Shown piece after piece: positions 11,599 to 23,019 of a DNA stretch of 64,000 nt. Within the stretch, counting starts at the first letter, position 1; every line of letters starts with the position of its first letter. The position numbers were made by a program, and so were the translations under genes. The notes below the pieces were generated by a model. The model saw only the letters and a list, made by a program, of their open reading frames with translations. It made no database searches and was not told the origin of the DNA. The stretch comes from Cyathus striatus (lineage: Eukaryota > Basidiomycota > Agaricomycetes > Agaricales > Nidulariaceae): NCBI GenBank assembly GCA_025738555.1, contig JAOVFP010000003.1:3534001-3598000 (forward strand), read 5' to 3'.

Positions 11599-11935
11599 AA
11601 GCACTTTACACTCGCCCCCTGTTACACATGGAATACACGTGTATTCCACCTTTACATGTGCACTCCATGTGCAGTTCATGTGTACTTCACATAGCTTTGG
11701 ATGTATTCAAATTCGAACATTTCCATACAATTTTTGAATTTTTTTACACATGAAGTACATGTGAACTGCACATGAAGTGCATATATATAGGTGGAATGGC
11801 AGAATTCCACATGGAAACATATAGTGGAATTCATGTGCATTTCACATGCAGTGCATATAACTACATTTATTCCACATGTATTACACATTCATAATTGAAT
11901 TATGGTGCTCAGTGTATTGCACATGGAATACTTGC
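11599..11935. repeat. Left subterminal palindrome array of the KDZ element
   Basis: Words such as ACATGGAATACACGTGTATTCC, shortened to cores CACATGGAA and TTCCACATG, occur many times in both orientations. They probably serve as transposase-binding sites (inference). The same vocabulary returns at the right end. Confidence 0.75.
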
Positions 11936-11994
11936 AAGTATTACACTTGTTGCTTACTAAGTATAATAAAAAAGAAATAGAACACGAAAATCTG

Positions 11995-12077
11995 TCCACA
12001 GCAGTAATCAAACCCGAGACCTAGCATATCAGCCATACAAATATTCAACACTGACACAACTAACTGTTCGGCCATAG
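11995..12077 (-). ncRNA. tRNA-Ser/Leu-like relic (SINE-like)
   Basis: On the minus strand the block begins TATGGCCGAACAGTTAG, which resembles the A-box region of serine/leucine tRNAs (TGGCCGAGTGGTTAAGG). About 45 bases later come GGTCTCGGGTTTGATTAC, which resembles their variable loop and B box. The acceptor stem does not pair, and a T-rich tract follows. It is therefore not a working tRNA but a tRNA-derived short element or relic inside the transposon. Confidence 0.4.
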
Positions 12078-12099
12078 TACCCTTTAAATACAAAGGTAA

Positions 12100-13189
12100 G
12101 TCATGCTATGTATACCGCTCGTCCAGCTGTCAGTAACCAGTACATACCTGGGTGACGCGTCACCAGCACTCACCACCAGCGTTCACCACATCAGCCATCA
12201 CCACACCAACGCTCACCACACCACTCTCCAGGCGCTCACTGCTCAGTGCCCGCTCCCTCCCTCCTCCCCTCCGGACCCTCTACACTCGTCCCCTCCCTGC
12301 ATGTAGAAGGCAACAATGCCACTGGCAAGAGCAGGTGTCAATGCCATGTCGCCCAGCCCCTTCCCCTCTGTGTCACAACAACTGCCCACAGCTCCCACCC
12401 GCTCCCACCCTCTCCCATCGCATCAACAATGCTGACACACCATCGGCAATGCCTTGTCACCCACCTCAAGTCACCTCAACGTTTGTGTCCCACACCGCAA
12501 CTCCTGTCCCTCAAGATCTGCAGCGATGTGGCATCAACATCGCTGCTCACTAGGTATGCTGTCTCTCCTTTCTCCTTACTGTCCTGCTGTCTCGTGTTCC
12601 CACAGTGTCGTCTACATTTCATAGATGCCCAACCTCACTCAACAACAACATCATCATGTTGGCGATGGTGCCATGTCATTTGGCCATTTCATGAAGGCAG
12701 CGGGGCCACATCACCTGCCCCTCCTCCTCTCCTTGCTGGCGCATCACCTCAGCGAGTTTGCTATTTCTCGAAGATGGTGGCACCATGTCACCTGCCCCTC
12801 CTCTTCTCGGCGACAGTGCCACATCGTTAGACCACTCCTCCCCTGTTCACGAAGATGGCGACACCACGTCACCTGCCCCCTCTCTTGTCTTCCTCTCCCC
12901 CTGCTTTGTGTCGGCAATAGTACCATCTAGCTGCCCTCCGTTGTTTCATGAAGATGGCGATGCAACACCACCCGCCCACCCTCTCTTCCCCCTATGCGTC
13001 TCCAGCGGCACTGAGGCCATCGCCCTGTCTCCCACAACCACCATACCTCCTTTCTCCCTCTCAACCAAGCGACCACCATCGTTCACACGTCGCCGAGCCC
13101 ATGTCTGCCACCACCACCCCGTCACCACCCCGTCACCACAACCCCATGATCTCAATTCTACCACCTTACCTTCCACCACCACACTTTGA
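12100..13189 (+). repeat. C-rich low-complexity region
   Basis: The plus strand is dominated by CACC, CTCC and CATC words with repeated GGTGGCACCATGTCACCTG-like segments about 60-80 bases apart (12,660-12,960). Long open frames occur on both strands but are Ser/Pro/His-rich products of biased composition. I see no gene here. Confidence 0.6.
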
Positions 13190-14080
13190 GAGGGCAGCAA
13201 GGGGAAGAACAGCGAGGGGTGAGAACAGTGAAGGGGAGAAGAGAGCGAAGGGGGGGAGCAACAAGGGAGGAGAACAGCGAGGGGAGGGGGAGGAAAGTGA
13301 GGAGAGAAGAGAGAGGAGAGCGAGGGGAGGGGGAGGAAAGTGAGAAGAGAAGAGAGAGGAGAGTGAGGAGAGAGGAGAACAAGGAGAGAGGAGAACAAGG
13401 AGAGAGGAGAACAAGGAGAGAGGAGAACAAGGAGAGAGGAGAACAAGGAGAGAGGAGAACAAGGAGAGAGGAGAACAAGGAGAGAGGAGAACAAGGAGAG
13501 AGGAGAACAAGGAGAGAGGAGAATGAGGAGAGAGGAGGGCGAGGAGAGAGGAGGGCGAGGAGAGAGGAGGGCGAGGAGAGAGGAGGGCGAGGAGAGAGGA
13601 GAGCAAGAGGGGAGAAAAGTGACGGGAGGGGAAAGTGAGGGGGAGGAGAGTGAAGGGGGAGTAGAGCGAGAGGGGAGGAAAGTGACAGGAGAGGAAAGCG
13701 AGGGGGAAGAGAGTGTGGGGGAGGAGAGCAGGGAGGAGAGCGTGGGGATGGAGAGCGAAGGGGGAGTAGAGCATGGGGGGAGGAGAGCGAAGGGGGAGTA
13801 GAGCGAAGGGGGAGGAGAGCATGGGGGGAGGAGGGTGGGGCAGAAGGAGAACGAGGCAGAAGGAGAATGAGGTGGAAGGAGAGGAGAGCAAGGGAGGAGG
13901 AGAGCAAGAGAGGAGGAGAGCAAGAGAGGAGGAGAGCAGGGGGGGATGAGGCTGGAGGAAAGTGGGAGAGGAAAGCGAGGCTGGAGAACAGCGAGAGAGG
14001 AAGAGAGCAAGGCGGGATAAAAGTGGGGGGGACAACAGCGAGGGAAGAGGAGAGCGAGGGAGTCCTCTTCCTCTTCCTCC
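13190..14080 (+). repeat. Purine-only tract with a 16-bp minisatellite
   Basis: For about 890 bases the plus strand is almost entirely A and G. The block 13,375-13,520 is a tandem array of a 16-bp unit (AGAACAAGGAGAGAGG), which yields a 16-residue period in each frame. The flanks are diverged GGAGAGCGAGGGGG-type repeats. The long minus-strand frames (410, 289 and 249 codons of Leu/Ser/Pro) are composition artefacts. Such mirror-rich polypurine DNA can form triplexes (established for GA tracts). Confidence 0.9.
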
Positions 14081-14440
14081 TCTTCTACTGCTGCTACTAC
14101 TGCTGTCGTCTTGTTGGGCATTGAGCAGTGGCTATTTTTTAATAGTAGTTTAGTTACACATGTATATTTGTATGCCAATATAACTTTAGTCTTATAACTA
14201 TGATTTGTGAGAACATAAAATGTAGAGACCTTGCTTTATATTGATAAGTGCACTGCATTTGCACTACATCACTGAAGTGATGATGGGCTGCCAATGAGTT
14301 TGAAATGACACGGAGCACTGGTGAACATGGTGCATGTCACTCGCAAATAGCACGCCATATCCGATCGTTGCTCATTGATGATCCCATGGTCTCTACTCTA
14401 ATCGCAACCACCACCTATCCACCTATCTACACCACAACCA

Positions 14441-16766
14441 ATGTCGAGCAACACTGCCAATACTGACAACACTGACAATACTGGCATTCAGGTTTCCCCA
14501 CCTCATTCTCACAGTGGGAAACCTCAAGACCCAGACCTTTTCAACCGTAAATCTTGCAAGTGCACTCAGTCCACTGTTGATACCACACAAGAGCCTGCTA
14601 CCAAGAAGCCAGCAGTAGAAGAAACCAATGATATTGTACAATCTAGTAGAGGTGGAAAAAGTGTGCGGGGTAGGAAACAGAAAGGGAAGCAAGCAGTACA
14701 GGGAAGGTTTGTTGTCTGTTCATGTACTCCCCAGCTCTCACTGTCTCACTGTTTTCAACATTTAGGATAACATCTGCCAACAAAAATGAGATGGATGAAG
14801 CTGCTAAGGCTACAGCTGAGAAACAGATTGCAGGGTGAGTAACACTCTTTATTCTTTGTTATGTGACATCATTGACACCATTACTTACAATTTTACAGTG
14901 CCATGAAGTACTTGAAAGATGCACATGTGTCTGTTGCTCCACCCAAGGCGACAAAGTCTGCAGTTAAACCTAAACCTAAGGCTACTGAGTCCACAGCTAA
15001 GCCAAAAGCTCCCACTCCAGCTGAGAGTCCTACTTTGAGCCAAACACCTTCTGAGATTGATGATAATATCAACACAATCGAAGAAGGAGGTGACAGTAAA
15101 GTGGTAACTGAGGAGGAAGGTCCTGGCACAGAGGATGATAAAGTTGAAGAGGAGGAGAGTGGGAAGAGCAGTGAAGCAGATGAAAGAAGTGGGGAGTATG
15201 TTGATAGTGGTTTGGAGAGTGGAAGAGGAGAGAGTGGAAGAGGAGAGAGTGAGGAAGGTGAGGAAGGTGAGGAAGATGAGGAAGGTGAGGAAGGTGAGGA
15301 AGGTGTAGAACAGGAAGGGGAAGGGGAAATTGAAATAGAGGAAGGGGCAGTCTCTATTAAACAGAAAGGGAAAGGGAAGGGAAGGGAAAATAAAGGGGGT
15401 AACAAGGATGAAAATATGGTTATCAGCAACCCCACCACCCCAACAAAGAAAAGTGGTATGCAATAATTATTTTTAAAAATTAAAGCTTATTCATTGTTTT
15501 CAGACATTGTTATGAGAAGCCCTAGTCCAGTATGGTCTAAAGAAATATTGCAAGGTTCATCTAAAGTTTCAGGTATATTCTAATTATTTTGGTTGAATAA
15601 TTTCTTATAAATTAGTAGGAGGTATACTGCGTGGAAATGCAATTGGAAATGTCAGCAACTGGGCAGATATAGCTGATCCTACTACTCCCTCTCACTCACC
15701 AGTCAGTGGAACTGTACAACTGTACATGACCCAGGATGAGCCAGACTTCAATCCTACTGAGCAATCTGGGATACCTCCAAAAACTATTCCAGTCCCATTT
15801 TCATATGAAATTGGTAATGTTTTGAAGGCAGTGGCAACACCTATGTCACCTGTCAAAAGTGAGTGCTCATAAATTTATTGGTTAAAAATATGTTTATTAA
15901 TGTAAGTTATAGACCAAAACCAACAAATGTACATGTATGATACTGCTAGTAAGGAATGGAATATTTTGGGGCACTATTCAGTAGTCAATAAACAAGGTGA
16001 AGTGCACTGGAGTAGCAGGAATAATAAAAATATAGTTTATTTAGCTGCGGTATTTCTTTTAGTTATTGCATAAAATGTGTACTAACTTTCTTTTAGGCTA
16101 ATCCAGTTTCCTCTTATCAGGGAAATTCTACCAGTGTTCCAAGTGCTCCAGCTACAGAGGTTGATAACAAGAGCTCTTCTGAGGAGTTTAATTACTTCAC
16201 AGAGGACTTCATAACTTTCTGTGAAGTAAACACTGATTTAATTGGTGTTGAAAAATGGGATATTTGTTTTGCTTGGAGGCTCCATAAGGAGATTGAAAGA
16301 GTTCATACTTTCATTCAAAATATGAAAGCTGATGAAAATCCTTGGCCACAAAGTTTGTTATATTTTATTAATGATTTATGATTTACTAATGAAAATAAAA
16401 GGTGTTGGAAAGCCAAATAAGAAGCAAATAGTTTCATTTTTCACAGGTGGAAAGCATGGACACACATCTTACTACAATTGGACATGCATTATGGGGCGTG
16501 TATCTGAGTATCCTGAAATGACTCGGTGGCTTGAAAATCTGGATCTCACTGATGTGGATACAAGAGAGCTTTGGGGACTTCAGAAGACATCTGGTTTTAC
16601 TCGCACAGATTTGGAACAATGGGTTAAGCACCAGTCTGGAGTTCAGAAAAATAAGAAGAGCAGTAGTAGCAGAGGTGGTAGTAGCAAGAGTGGTAACAGT
16701 AAAGGTAGTGGTAGCAGGGGTGGTAGTGGTAAAGGTGGTAGTAACAAGAGCACCACCAATAAGTAA
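14441..16766 (+). CDS. KDZ-element accessory protein, 8 exons, unknown function
   Basis: Eight exons joined by seven GT-AG introns give one uninterrupted frame of 648 residues. The exons are 14441-14706, 14766-14834, 14899-15455, 15504-15572, 15616-15858, 15913-16034, 16097-16352 and 16402-16766, and all phases agree. The N-terminus is polar with a basic stretch (RGRKQKGKQ). The middle is strongly acidic (EEGEEGEEDEEGEEGEEG). Two more structured parts follow: FNYFTEDFITFCEVN...WDICFAWRLHKEIERVHTFI and YYNWTCIMGRVSEYPEMTRWLENL. The tail is Gly/Ser/Lys-rich. I do not recognise a domain, and it is not a TET/JBP dioxygenase, the cargo reported for some KDZ elements. It lies in the same orientation as the transposase and just upstream of it. 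Its stop (TAA 16764-16766) overlaps a consensus donor GTAAGTG, so splicing into the transposase is possible. Confidence 0.7.
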
Positions 16767-16829
16767 GTGATTTAACAATTTTTTTGTTTTTTGACTTTGG
16801 TCTTTCTATAACTGTACTTTTAGTTTCTC

Positions 16830-19247
16830 TTTTTTTTGTCTTCTATGTCTGCTATATGGCCCTCTTCTTCAACAGTCTCTTCTATTTTGGAAAATTCTCT
16901 CTATGATTTCTTTGATTTCTCGATCTTTTATTCAGAAAAATTGTTTAAGTTTGAAAATTCTCTCTATGCTGCTGTGCTTGACACTGGACTACAAATATAT
17001 CTATCTGTGGACTTCACTTTATAAGTCTGGATTCTCCAATCTGAGAGGTGTTGCTATATTATGCCTGCTATCTTTTCTACCTATGGCAGCTGCAAGTCCA
17101 AATGAACAGTTTTTTCCTAAAATCCATTTCAAAACCTTTTCCAACTTTATAGAATGCAACTTTGGCCCAAATATATCACTTTCAACTGTTCTTATGCTGT
17201 TATTCACAATGACAAGCAATACAGAGTTACTGAATTTACACCAAAGACAACAGCATCCTGAAAATGAATTTGAAAGAAAAAGTTTAATCTCAGCTTGGAT
17301 ACGATCTTTAAGCTATGCAGTTATACATGAGCTTGGTGACAAATCAAAGCATCTTTTCAAAGAGAGTGAAATAACACCTGGTTTCTGGAATGTTAATAAT
17401 AAAAATGCAGTTGCTTTGAACCTTGGAAAGAAGCTAAACAAATTTAGTAAAATTCTGAAACTAACATCATATGATGATCATGGAAGACTTGTTAAATATC
17501 TTAAACCTGTTTCTCTCAATAAAATACAGCCTATAAAAATGATATGTCTAGCTTCTGTCAGTTGTGCTGGAAGTAAATGCAATAACAAAAATATTAAACT
17601 TTCATCAAAATATGAAGATATACCATGTGTAACATTGATTAGTAGGACTGAGATTAATAGTCATGCCTATATACTTTCTGGAATCTGCTCAAACTGTAAA
17701 ACAATATATTATGCTGATCATGAGAGACACAAAATATCTTCAAATCCTGCTCAGAAGGCCTATCTTAATAATGCAAAGTACATAAAAATTGGTAAAACTC
17801 TATGGGTTGATCGCATATTCTCAAGATCTGTATTAAATGCAATCTATAGCTTTCATGCTTCTACATCTGCATTTGCTGAGTTTTGGAGTAATTCTTATGG
17901 AGATACAAAAGAAGTTAGTCGCAGACAAATTTAGTGTACATTTATAGAGGAGTCTTTGAGAACAGTAGCTGAATCCTCAAAATCAAATTTTGTTATTGAT
18001 GATGGCCTTGCAGTTAAAGACATTACAAGGAGTGCATATGATAAGCTTGGGTCCAATGGTAATATATATCCTGCTACTGAGCATAGTTGCTCAGAATGTA
18101 CCCACAAATATAAAACAACTGCAGATGTAATTCCTTCTGGAATTCATTCAGATCCAGCTTCCACTACTCCTGAGCAGTCTTTAGATACAAATGAAGAAAA
18201 TTTTTCTCCAGTGAAAATGGTTGTTATTGATGGAGTCATAATGGGAACAACAGTGTGTTAATTTCTTTAATTTATATATTTACACTAACATGCATCTGTA
18301 GCATTGTGCTTGGGAAGGCTGTATTGCTGAGCTACAAAATCATCGAGGTGGAGTATTTTGTGGACTTCATACTATTATGTATGGTGCAAAATGCTGTGTC
18401 AAAGGGTGCATATCCCAAAAAATTAAAGGTACACAGGCCTGTGAAACACATCAAAATTTATGGAACAAGCATAAGTCAAACTCAAGTTCTTCAGGATTGG
18501 CAGGTCTCCAAAGAGCTTTACAAACAAGAGATAGACAGCCATGGCAGCCAAGTACTACAAATAATGTATCTGCCCATGATGAACCTCATGAAGAGCCAAC
18601 AGAAAGACATAAGACATACTTTAAACCTTCAAAATCCTACTGTGTTGAAACTCTCTGTGCACCATGTGGAGTAGTAATTGCTTGGTCCAAATTCATGAAA
18701 TCTGAGTCTCCTACAGAGATTTTGGGGTTTATAAATAATGTTTATTCAACACCAGAGTCTCACCCAGCATATTTTTGTATTGATAAAGCTTGTGTTGTAT
18801 TGCGCACTGTGGCAAATCAAGAAGAATATCGTGAATTACTAGAAACTAGTTGATTTGTTGTTGATAGCTATCATTATAATAACCATAAAGCCTCTGATAG
18901 GTTGTGTCAAGAATACTGTAACCCAGCACCACATGATGGATCAGCACCAAACTTGGTTGTTATTGACTATGATAATGATGGTACACCATATTACAAACAT
19001 GCTTTTAATACACAGGCAAGTAACTTATTTTTTTGCATAACAATCAATATTTAATTAATTTATATAGGCATGTGAGCAGTTAAATGCATGGCTTGCTGGA
19101 TTTGAGTCTATTCTAAGGAGAATGACTCCATCAAACTTCAACTGGTTTTTACATACAGTACTTTTTTATCATACTCAATGTGTTCTTCAGAAGCATAGCA
19201 AAAAGTGGGTAAAGATTAGTGATGACATTGTAGAAGATGATGAGTAA
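16830..19247 (+). pseudogene. KDZ-type transposase with CxC5/CxC6-like clusters, two in-frame stops
   Basis: From 16903 a frame reads through a first cysteine cluster (SCAGSKCNN ... CSNCKTIYYADHER), then TAG at 17932-17934, then CSECTHKYKTTADVIPSG and VKMVVIDGVIMG. Intron 18253-18301 follows. The next exon has a second cluster (HCAWEGC...GVFCGLH...CCVKGC...ACETH) and the catalytic-region motifs CIDKAC, then TGA at 18851-18853, then VVDSYHYNNHKASD. A GC-AG intron (19016-19067) precedes ACEQLNAWL. The frame ends with TAA at 19245-19247. The stops fit TGG to TAG and CGA to TGA changes. Family membership (KDZ transposases of mushrooms, RNase H fold) is from memory of these motifs. The start codon is uncertain. 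The product would cut and paste the element in the nucleus but is inactive as it stands. Confidence 0.8.
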
Positions 19248-19499
19248 ATACTAAATGCCTTTTGTATGCAACCCACTTTCCAAACCAGTCTCTTAATAGC
19301 TTCATTTCTACTTGCATGTAAAGTCATTATAAAGCTGTAATTGATGTATATACTCCAGTCTCAAAACTAGTCAAGACTTCTTTCAGATAAATTTAGCTAT
19401 ATAACATGTATATAGTATGTGATTCAGTCTATAAATAAGATTGTATTGGTGTATTTAGTTTAGTTTTTAAACCAATCTGTTCATGAATTAATGTTTATA

Positions 19500-19988
19500 T
19501 ATTTTTCAGGGTTAATTTCATATGTAATACATCAGAACTTCATGTGAACTTAACCTTGAAGTTATGTGGCAAAATGTATCTAAATACATGTGGAATCCAT
19601 GTGGATTTCACATGTAATACACCTGAACTTCATGTGAACTTAACCTTGAAGATATGTGGCACAACATATTTAAATGCATGTGGAATTCATGTGGATTCCA
19701 TGTGGATTCCACATGAATCATTACAGATTTTAAGGATTCCATGTGTAGTCCACATGGAATTCACATGGAAAAGTACACATGAAGTACACCTTAAGTACAC
19801 CTTTCAACTGTCATTTTCATCAAGTTATAAGAAAGGTGGAATCCATGTGTACTCCACATGGTTCCATGTGAATTACACATGGAAAATGTGTACTTTTTTC
19901 CAGATATGTGGATTCCATGTGGACTTCACATGGAAATGTGTACTACATGTGGAGTACACATGTATAGGTGGGTGTGCGGAAAGTACTG
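19500..19988. repeat. Right subterminal palindrome array of the KDZ element
   Basis: Repeated TTCATGTGAACTTAACCTTGAAG-like segments, shortened to TTCATGTGAACTTAACCTTG, occur twice about 90 bases apart (19,540 and 19,630). Many CATGTGGAATCCATGTGGA-type words follow up to the terminal repeat. Confidence 0.75.
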
Positions 19989-21180
19989 ATGTATCCTGCA
20001 AAATCGAAATCAAGCTGCTCAATAGAAGGGAGATACAGGTGTTTCACAAATTCCACAACATCAGTTGTTGGTGGCAGGCACAGGCTTAGCACAGTCAAAT
20101 GATGAAGTGCAACATTCCCCATGGTTTGTGGCCATGCATTGCTGCAAGTGTCATCTGGCTCGATTGTGTCATGAGTTATGATTCTCAACTTTAATATCTT
20201 CAAAGCCATGCAGTGACAAATAACTGTGGATGAAACATCAACCAAGCTCACTTCCTTAACAAGGATCTTGAGCAGATGCAGCACCAAATTCAATTCTGTA
20301 AGCTGTCCCCAGACATGTTTTGGAGTTGAAGAAAATTCTGCAGTACTAGTGCCAACTCCGTAACCGAGGTCGATCATAGCAGTGGTAACCTGCAAAGAAA
20401 GAAGGCTAGTGATATCTGTCCATTTTACCAATGGTGTACTTGTGTGAGGTGTCTGAATAATGTTAATATGAAGGTGTTTTAGCATTTTCAGGCTTTCACC
20501 CTTCAGACCAGGGCCACTCTTGAGAATATCATCTAAAATATTTGCAGTGACATGTATGTCAATATCATACCAACACTGGTGGTATGACAGGATATTATGC
20601 AGCATATCAGTGTACTCATTATGGAAAGGATTGTCAATGTAAGACCAGTGAGTACTTTGATACATCGATATAGATAATGGACATGCACCAGATTGCTCTA
20701 GCCACTGCTTTATACCAGCTTTGTGCTGATTGATTTTGAGTCGCACTAGCACTTTAATGTCCAAAATAAAGCTGTCTGATTGATTTCCTTCTATATGGAA
20801 ACTGGGAAGAATGATATGAATGGCTGCCCATAATCGCAGTGTCAAGTGAGCAATCATCCTCCAAGAGCTGCAAATTTGTGTCAACACCATAGGTGCTTCT
20901 GATACACACATGTAGGGATTACGATCCATTGGAAGACAAGCCATAAAGATCCCCTGAAGGATATCATGATCGAGCCTCCATGTGGGTGATATCAAGGTGT
21001 GGTACTGTTCAGCAATGTCAAGCATTTTCTGTCATTGAAGCTGGCTGATTTCTATATCAATATCATGAACCTCTTTAGACAAGATGGAGTCAAGGCGGTC
21101 CTTGATTTGCCTTGCCTCCTCAAATGATGGAACATAGTTGGTACCAAAATGTTGTTCGAATAATGAATCCATGCCTGAGA

Positions 21181-23019
21181 TCTGAAAGATGTGAGTTGGA
21201 AGGATGTAAGGAAGGTGATTTACTAGTAAGTCAACTCACTTGGGGTTGACCATCAATAGGCAGTTGCTGTACAGTGAGGTTGCAGCGAGGTTGCAGTGAG
21301 GTCAAGCTTAAGAATGATGTTGGCCCATTGTTTCAAACATTGTTTGCCATTGATTGTAATCGCGGTCACATGTCCATTGTCGACTATTTTTACTGACAAT
21401 GAGTGTCTTGTGAGTGTCACAACTGTAACTCAATTTACAACTCCCCCACTGTTGATTATCGCAAGAACTGAAATGTGTGTATCTACACTGCTCGCCCTGT
21501 AGGTCCAAGGATTACTTATGTAATAGGGTAAAATCACTGTCAATGCTAGGTGCTTCAGTACTTACATAATATATCTGGCATGTACGGTGTTCCTAAACCG
21601 TATGCCTCCCTCAAGTCTTTCGGCTTAGCAGTGTCTCGGTCCGACTCTCGCTCTCACCACGTGATGGGTCCATTGTCTCGTCAATCTTAACTTTTAAGTT
21701 ATCAGCCGAAGTACATATCTTAGAAGGTGGGATTAATTGTAGATTTTCGAGACACTTCTTTCTACTTGCTTTCTTCAAGGAGGTGGATATATGTGCATAA
21801 TATATATAGATACTATTAAATGTACAAGTATATGTAAATACATACTACTATAATTATGGGCTACTGACAATACATCCTACCTATATACCCACCCATAATA
21901 TCCCACAACTCCCATTCGTCTCTTATTTCCTTCCATTTACGACCCTCCCCCACCGTCCAGCTCATATGGGGTGTACCACAGCGTCTCACCTCAACCTACC
22001 ATACCCACCCGCACGTCGATCCTGCTACAATTCCAGCATCCCCACTGCCAACCAATCAAGACCCCTACAGCCGCAAGCACCCCAAGCAACCCTGTACCAA
22101 CTACCACCCTCCCAACGCCACTACTGCTACTTCAACACTCTGATTGTGGACACTCACACCTGTGTTCATCAAAACCACCGTCTTCCGCCAGCTTGTGGGT
22201 TGTACAATGATAAAGTGAAGAGGAGGGACTGGAGGAAACAAGAGAAGACAGCGGAGGGCCACTTAGTGTTGATGTGGATAAGGGAGCTGAGATGAGACTC
22301 GAGAGCGCGGTTCCATTTAGTGTTGTATCTGCGCGCACGGTAGGCTTTCATTCCCTGTATGTCATTGAATGAGAGGAAGGTGAAGATGCGAGTATGAACA
22401 CTTAGCTTAAAAGAGTCGTCGGGATGGAGTGTTAGAGAGCGGCGCGCCGACGATGCAAGGTGGTGGAGGAAGAGAAAGAGCACAATGCGATCCTGGGAAA
22501 CTGGGGTTTGTTGATTGGTCTCAAGTATCACATGATATTATTTGTTATTGCTAGATTGGTTCATGGGGTACGGCGCAATGGGAGTCTGGAGGGGACTGAA
22601 GAAAGGAGAAACAAGATGTTCAGCTTGTATTTAGCGTATAATACATGTATCTATAAGAATAGTAAATTTTAGATATGTGCTCGCACGATTTGCTACCGGA
22701 AATTGGAATTTGGAGGGATTTCAGTCCCAGCACTACTCTTAATAAGCCTTGTTTAAGCATCGATATCACTGCTATGCTGTTGTACCCGTGTTCTCTATAA
22801 TTTTTGGTTTGTACTGGATAGTATAACATTTTATTTCTGCCTTTTTGACTTTTACAGCAGATATATTTCACGATTTCCTAGTCGCTGTTCTCGCATTCCC
22901 ACTTCACCCGCAATTTAATTGCTTACGTAAGCTAATGTGAAGGGGGTGGCGGTCCACTTAGCAAGTATTCAATTTACATTCAATACTAGTTGTTTTTTGC
23001 TTCGATTTGCATAAATACA
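21181..23019. other. Region without a supported gene
   Basis: 21,180-21,300 resembles the upstream region of F-box-like gene C (a shared AGTTGCTGTACAG-type segment) and is probably the promoter of gene A. Around 21,960-22,160 the plus strand is CA-rich. A 120-codon minus-strand frame (22531-22169) exists but resembles nothing I know. The rest is AT-rich. Confidence 0.4.

Larger units (their letters stand above)
11599..19988 (+). mobile_element. KDZ-type DNA transposon (CxC5/CxC6 class), 8,390 bp
   Basis: ATGTATCC at 11591-11598 and 19989-19996 is an exact 8-bp target duplication inside F-box-like gene A. Read inward, the left end is AAGCACTTTACACTCGCCCC and the right end is CAGTACTTTCCGCACACCCA, an imperfect terminal inverted repeat. 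Both subterminal regions (11,630-11,930 and 19,520-19,970) are packed with CCATGTGGA/TCCACATGG-type words. Inside lie a tRNA-like relic, a C-rich and then a purine-rich low-complexity tract, an intact eight-exon gene of unknown function and a decayed transposase. The transposase assignment rests on the cysteine clusters and the conserved CIDKAC, VVDSYHY and ACEQLNAWL motifs that I recall from Agaricomycete KDZ transposases. Confidence 0.85.
10656..21172 (-). pseudogene. F-box-like gene A, split by two transposon insertions
   Basis: The 5' part (21172-19997) starts MDSLFEQHFGTNYVPS and matches the intact gene at 33,782-35,617 through the F-box-like segment and the LYLPSIEQLDFDFAGY repeat. The reading then stops at the 8,390-bp element. 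It resumes at 11,590 (GFFSMAKDMLT...LQILQHIPYIK), is interrupted again by the 343-bp MITE, and continues from about 11,017 to 10,729 (LLPVGKEYSEIVCPQLEVL...FVEACRQAHLSD). A short shifted tail ends at 10656. There is also an in-frame TGA at 21032-21034 next to a small deletion. In the intact paralogue this would be a roughly 610-residue F-box/LRR-like protein, a presumed substrate adaptor of an SCF ubiquitin ligase. Many CpG sites of the paralogue are TpG or CpA here. Confidence 0.85.

Noticed and set aside
12946..14178. Long Leu/Ser/Pro-rich minus-strand frames of 249-410 codons
   Set aside because: They are the complement of a purine-only tandem repeat, are open in all three minus frames and have no codon structure beyond the 16-bp period.
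14885..15463. Minus-strand frames of 181-192 codons
   Set aside because: They lie opposite exon 3 of the cargo gene, whose splice phases and acidic repeats explain the openness.
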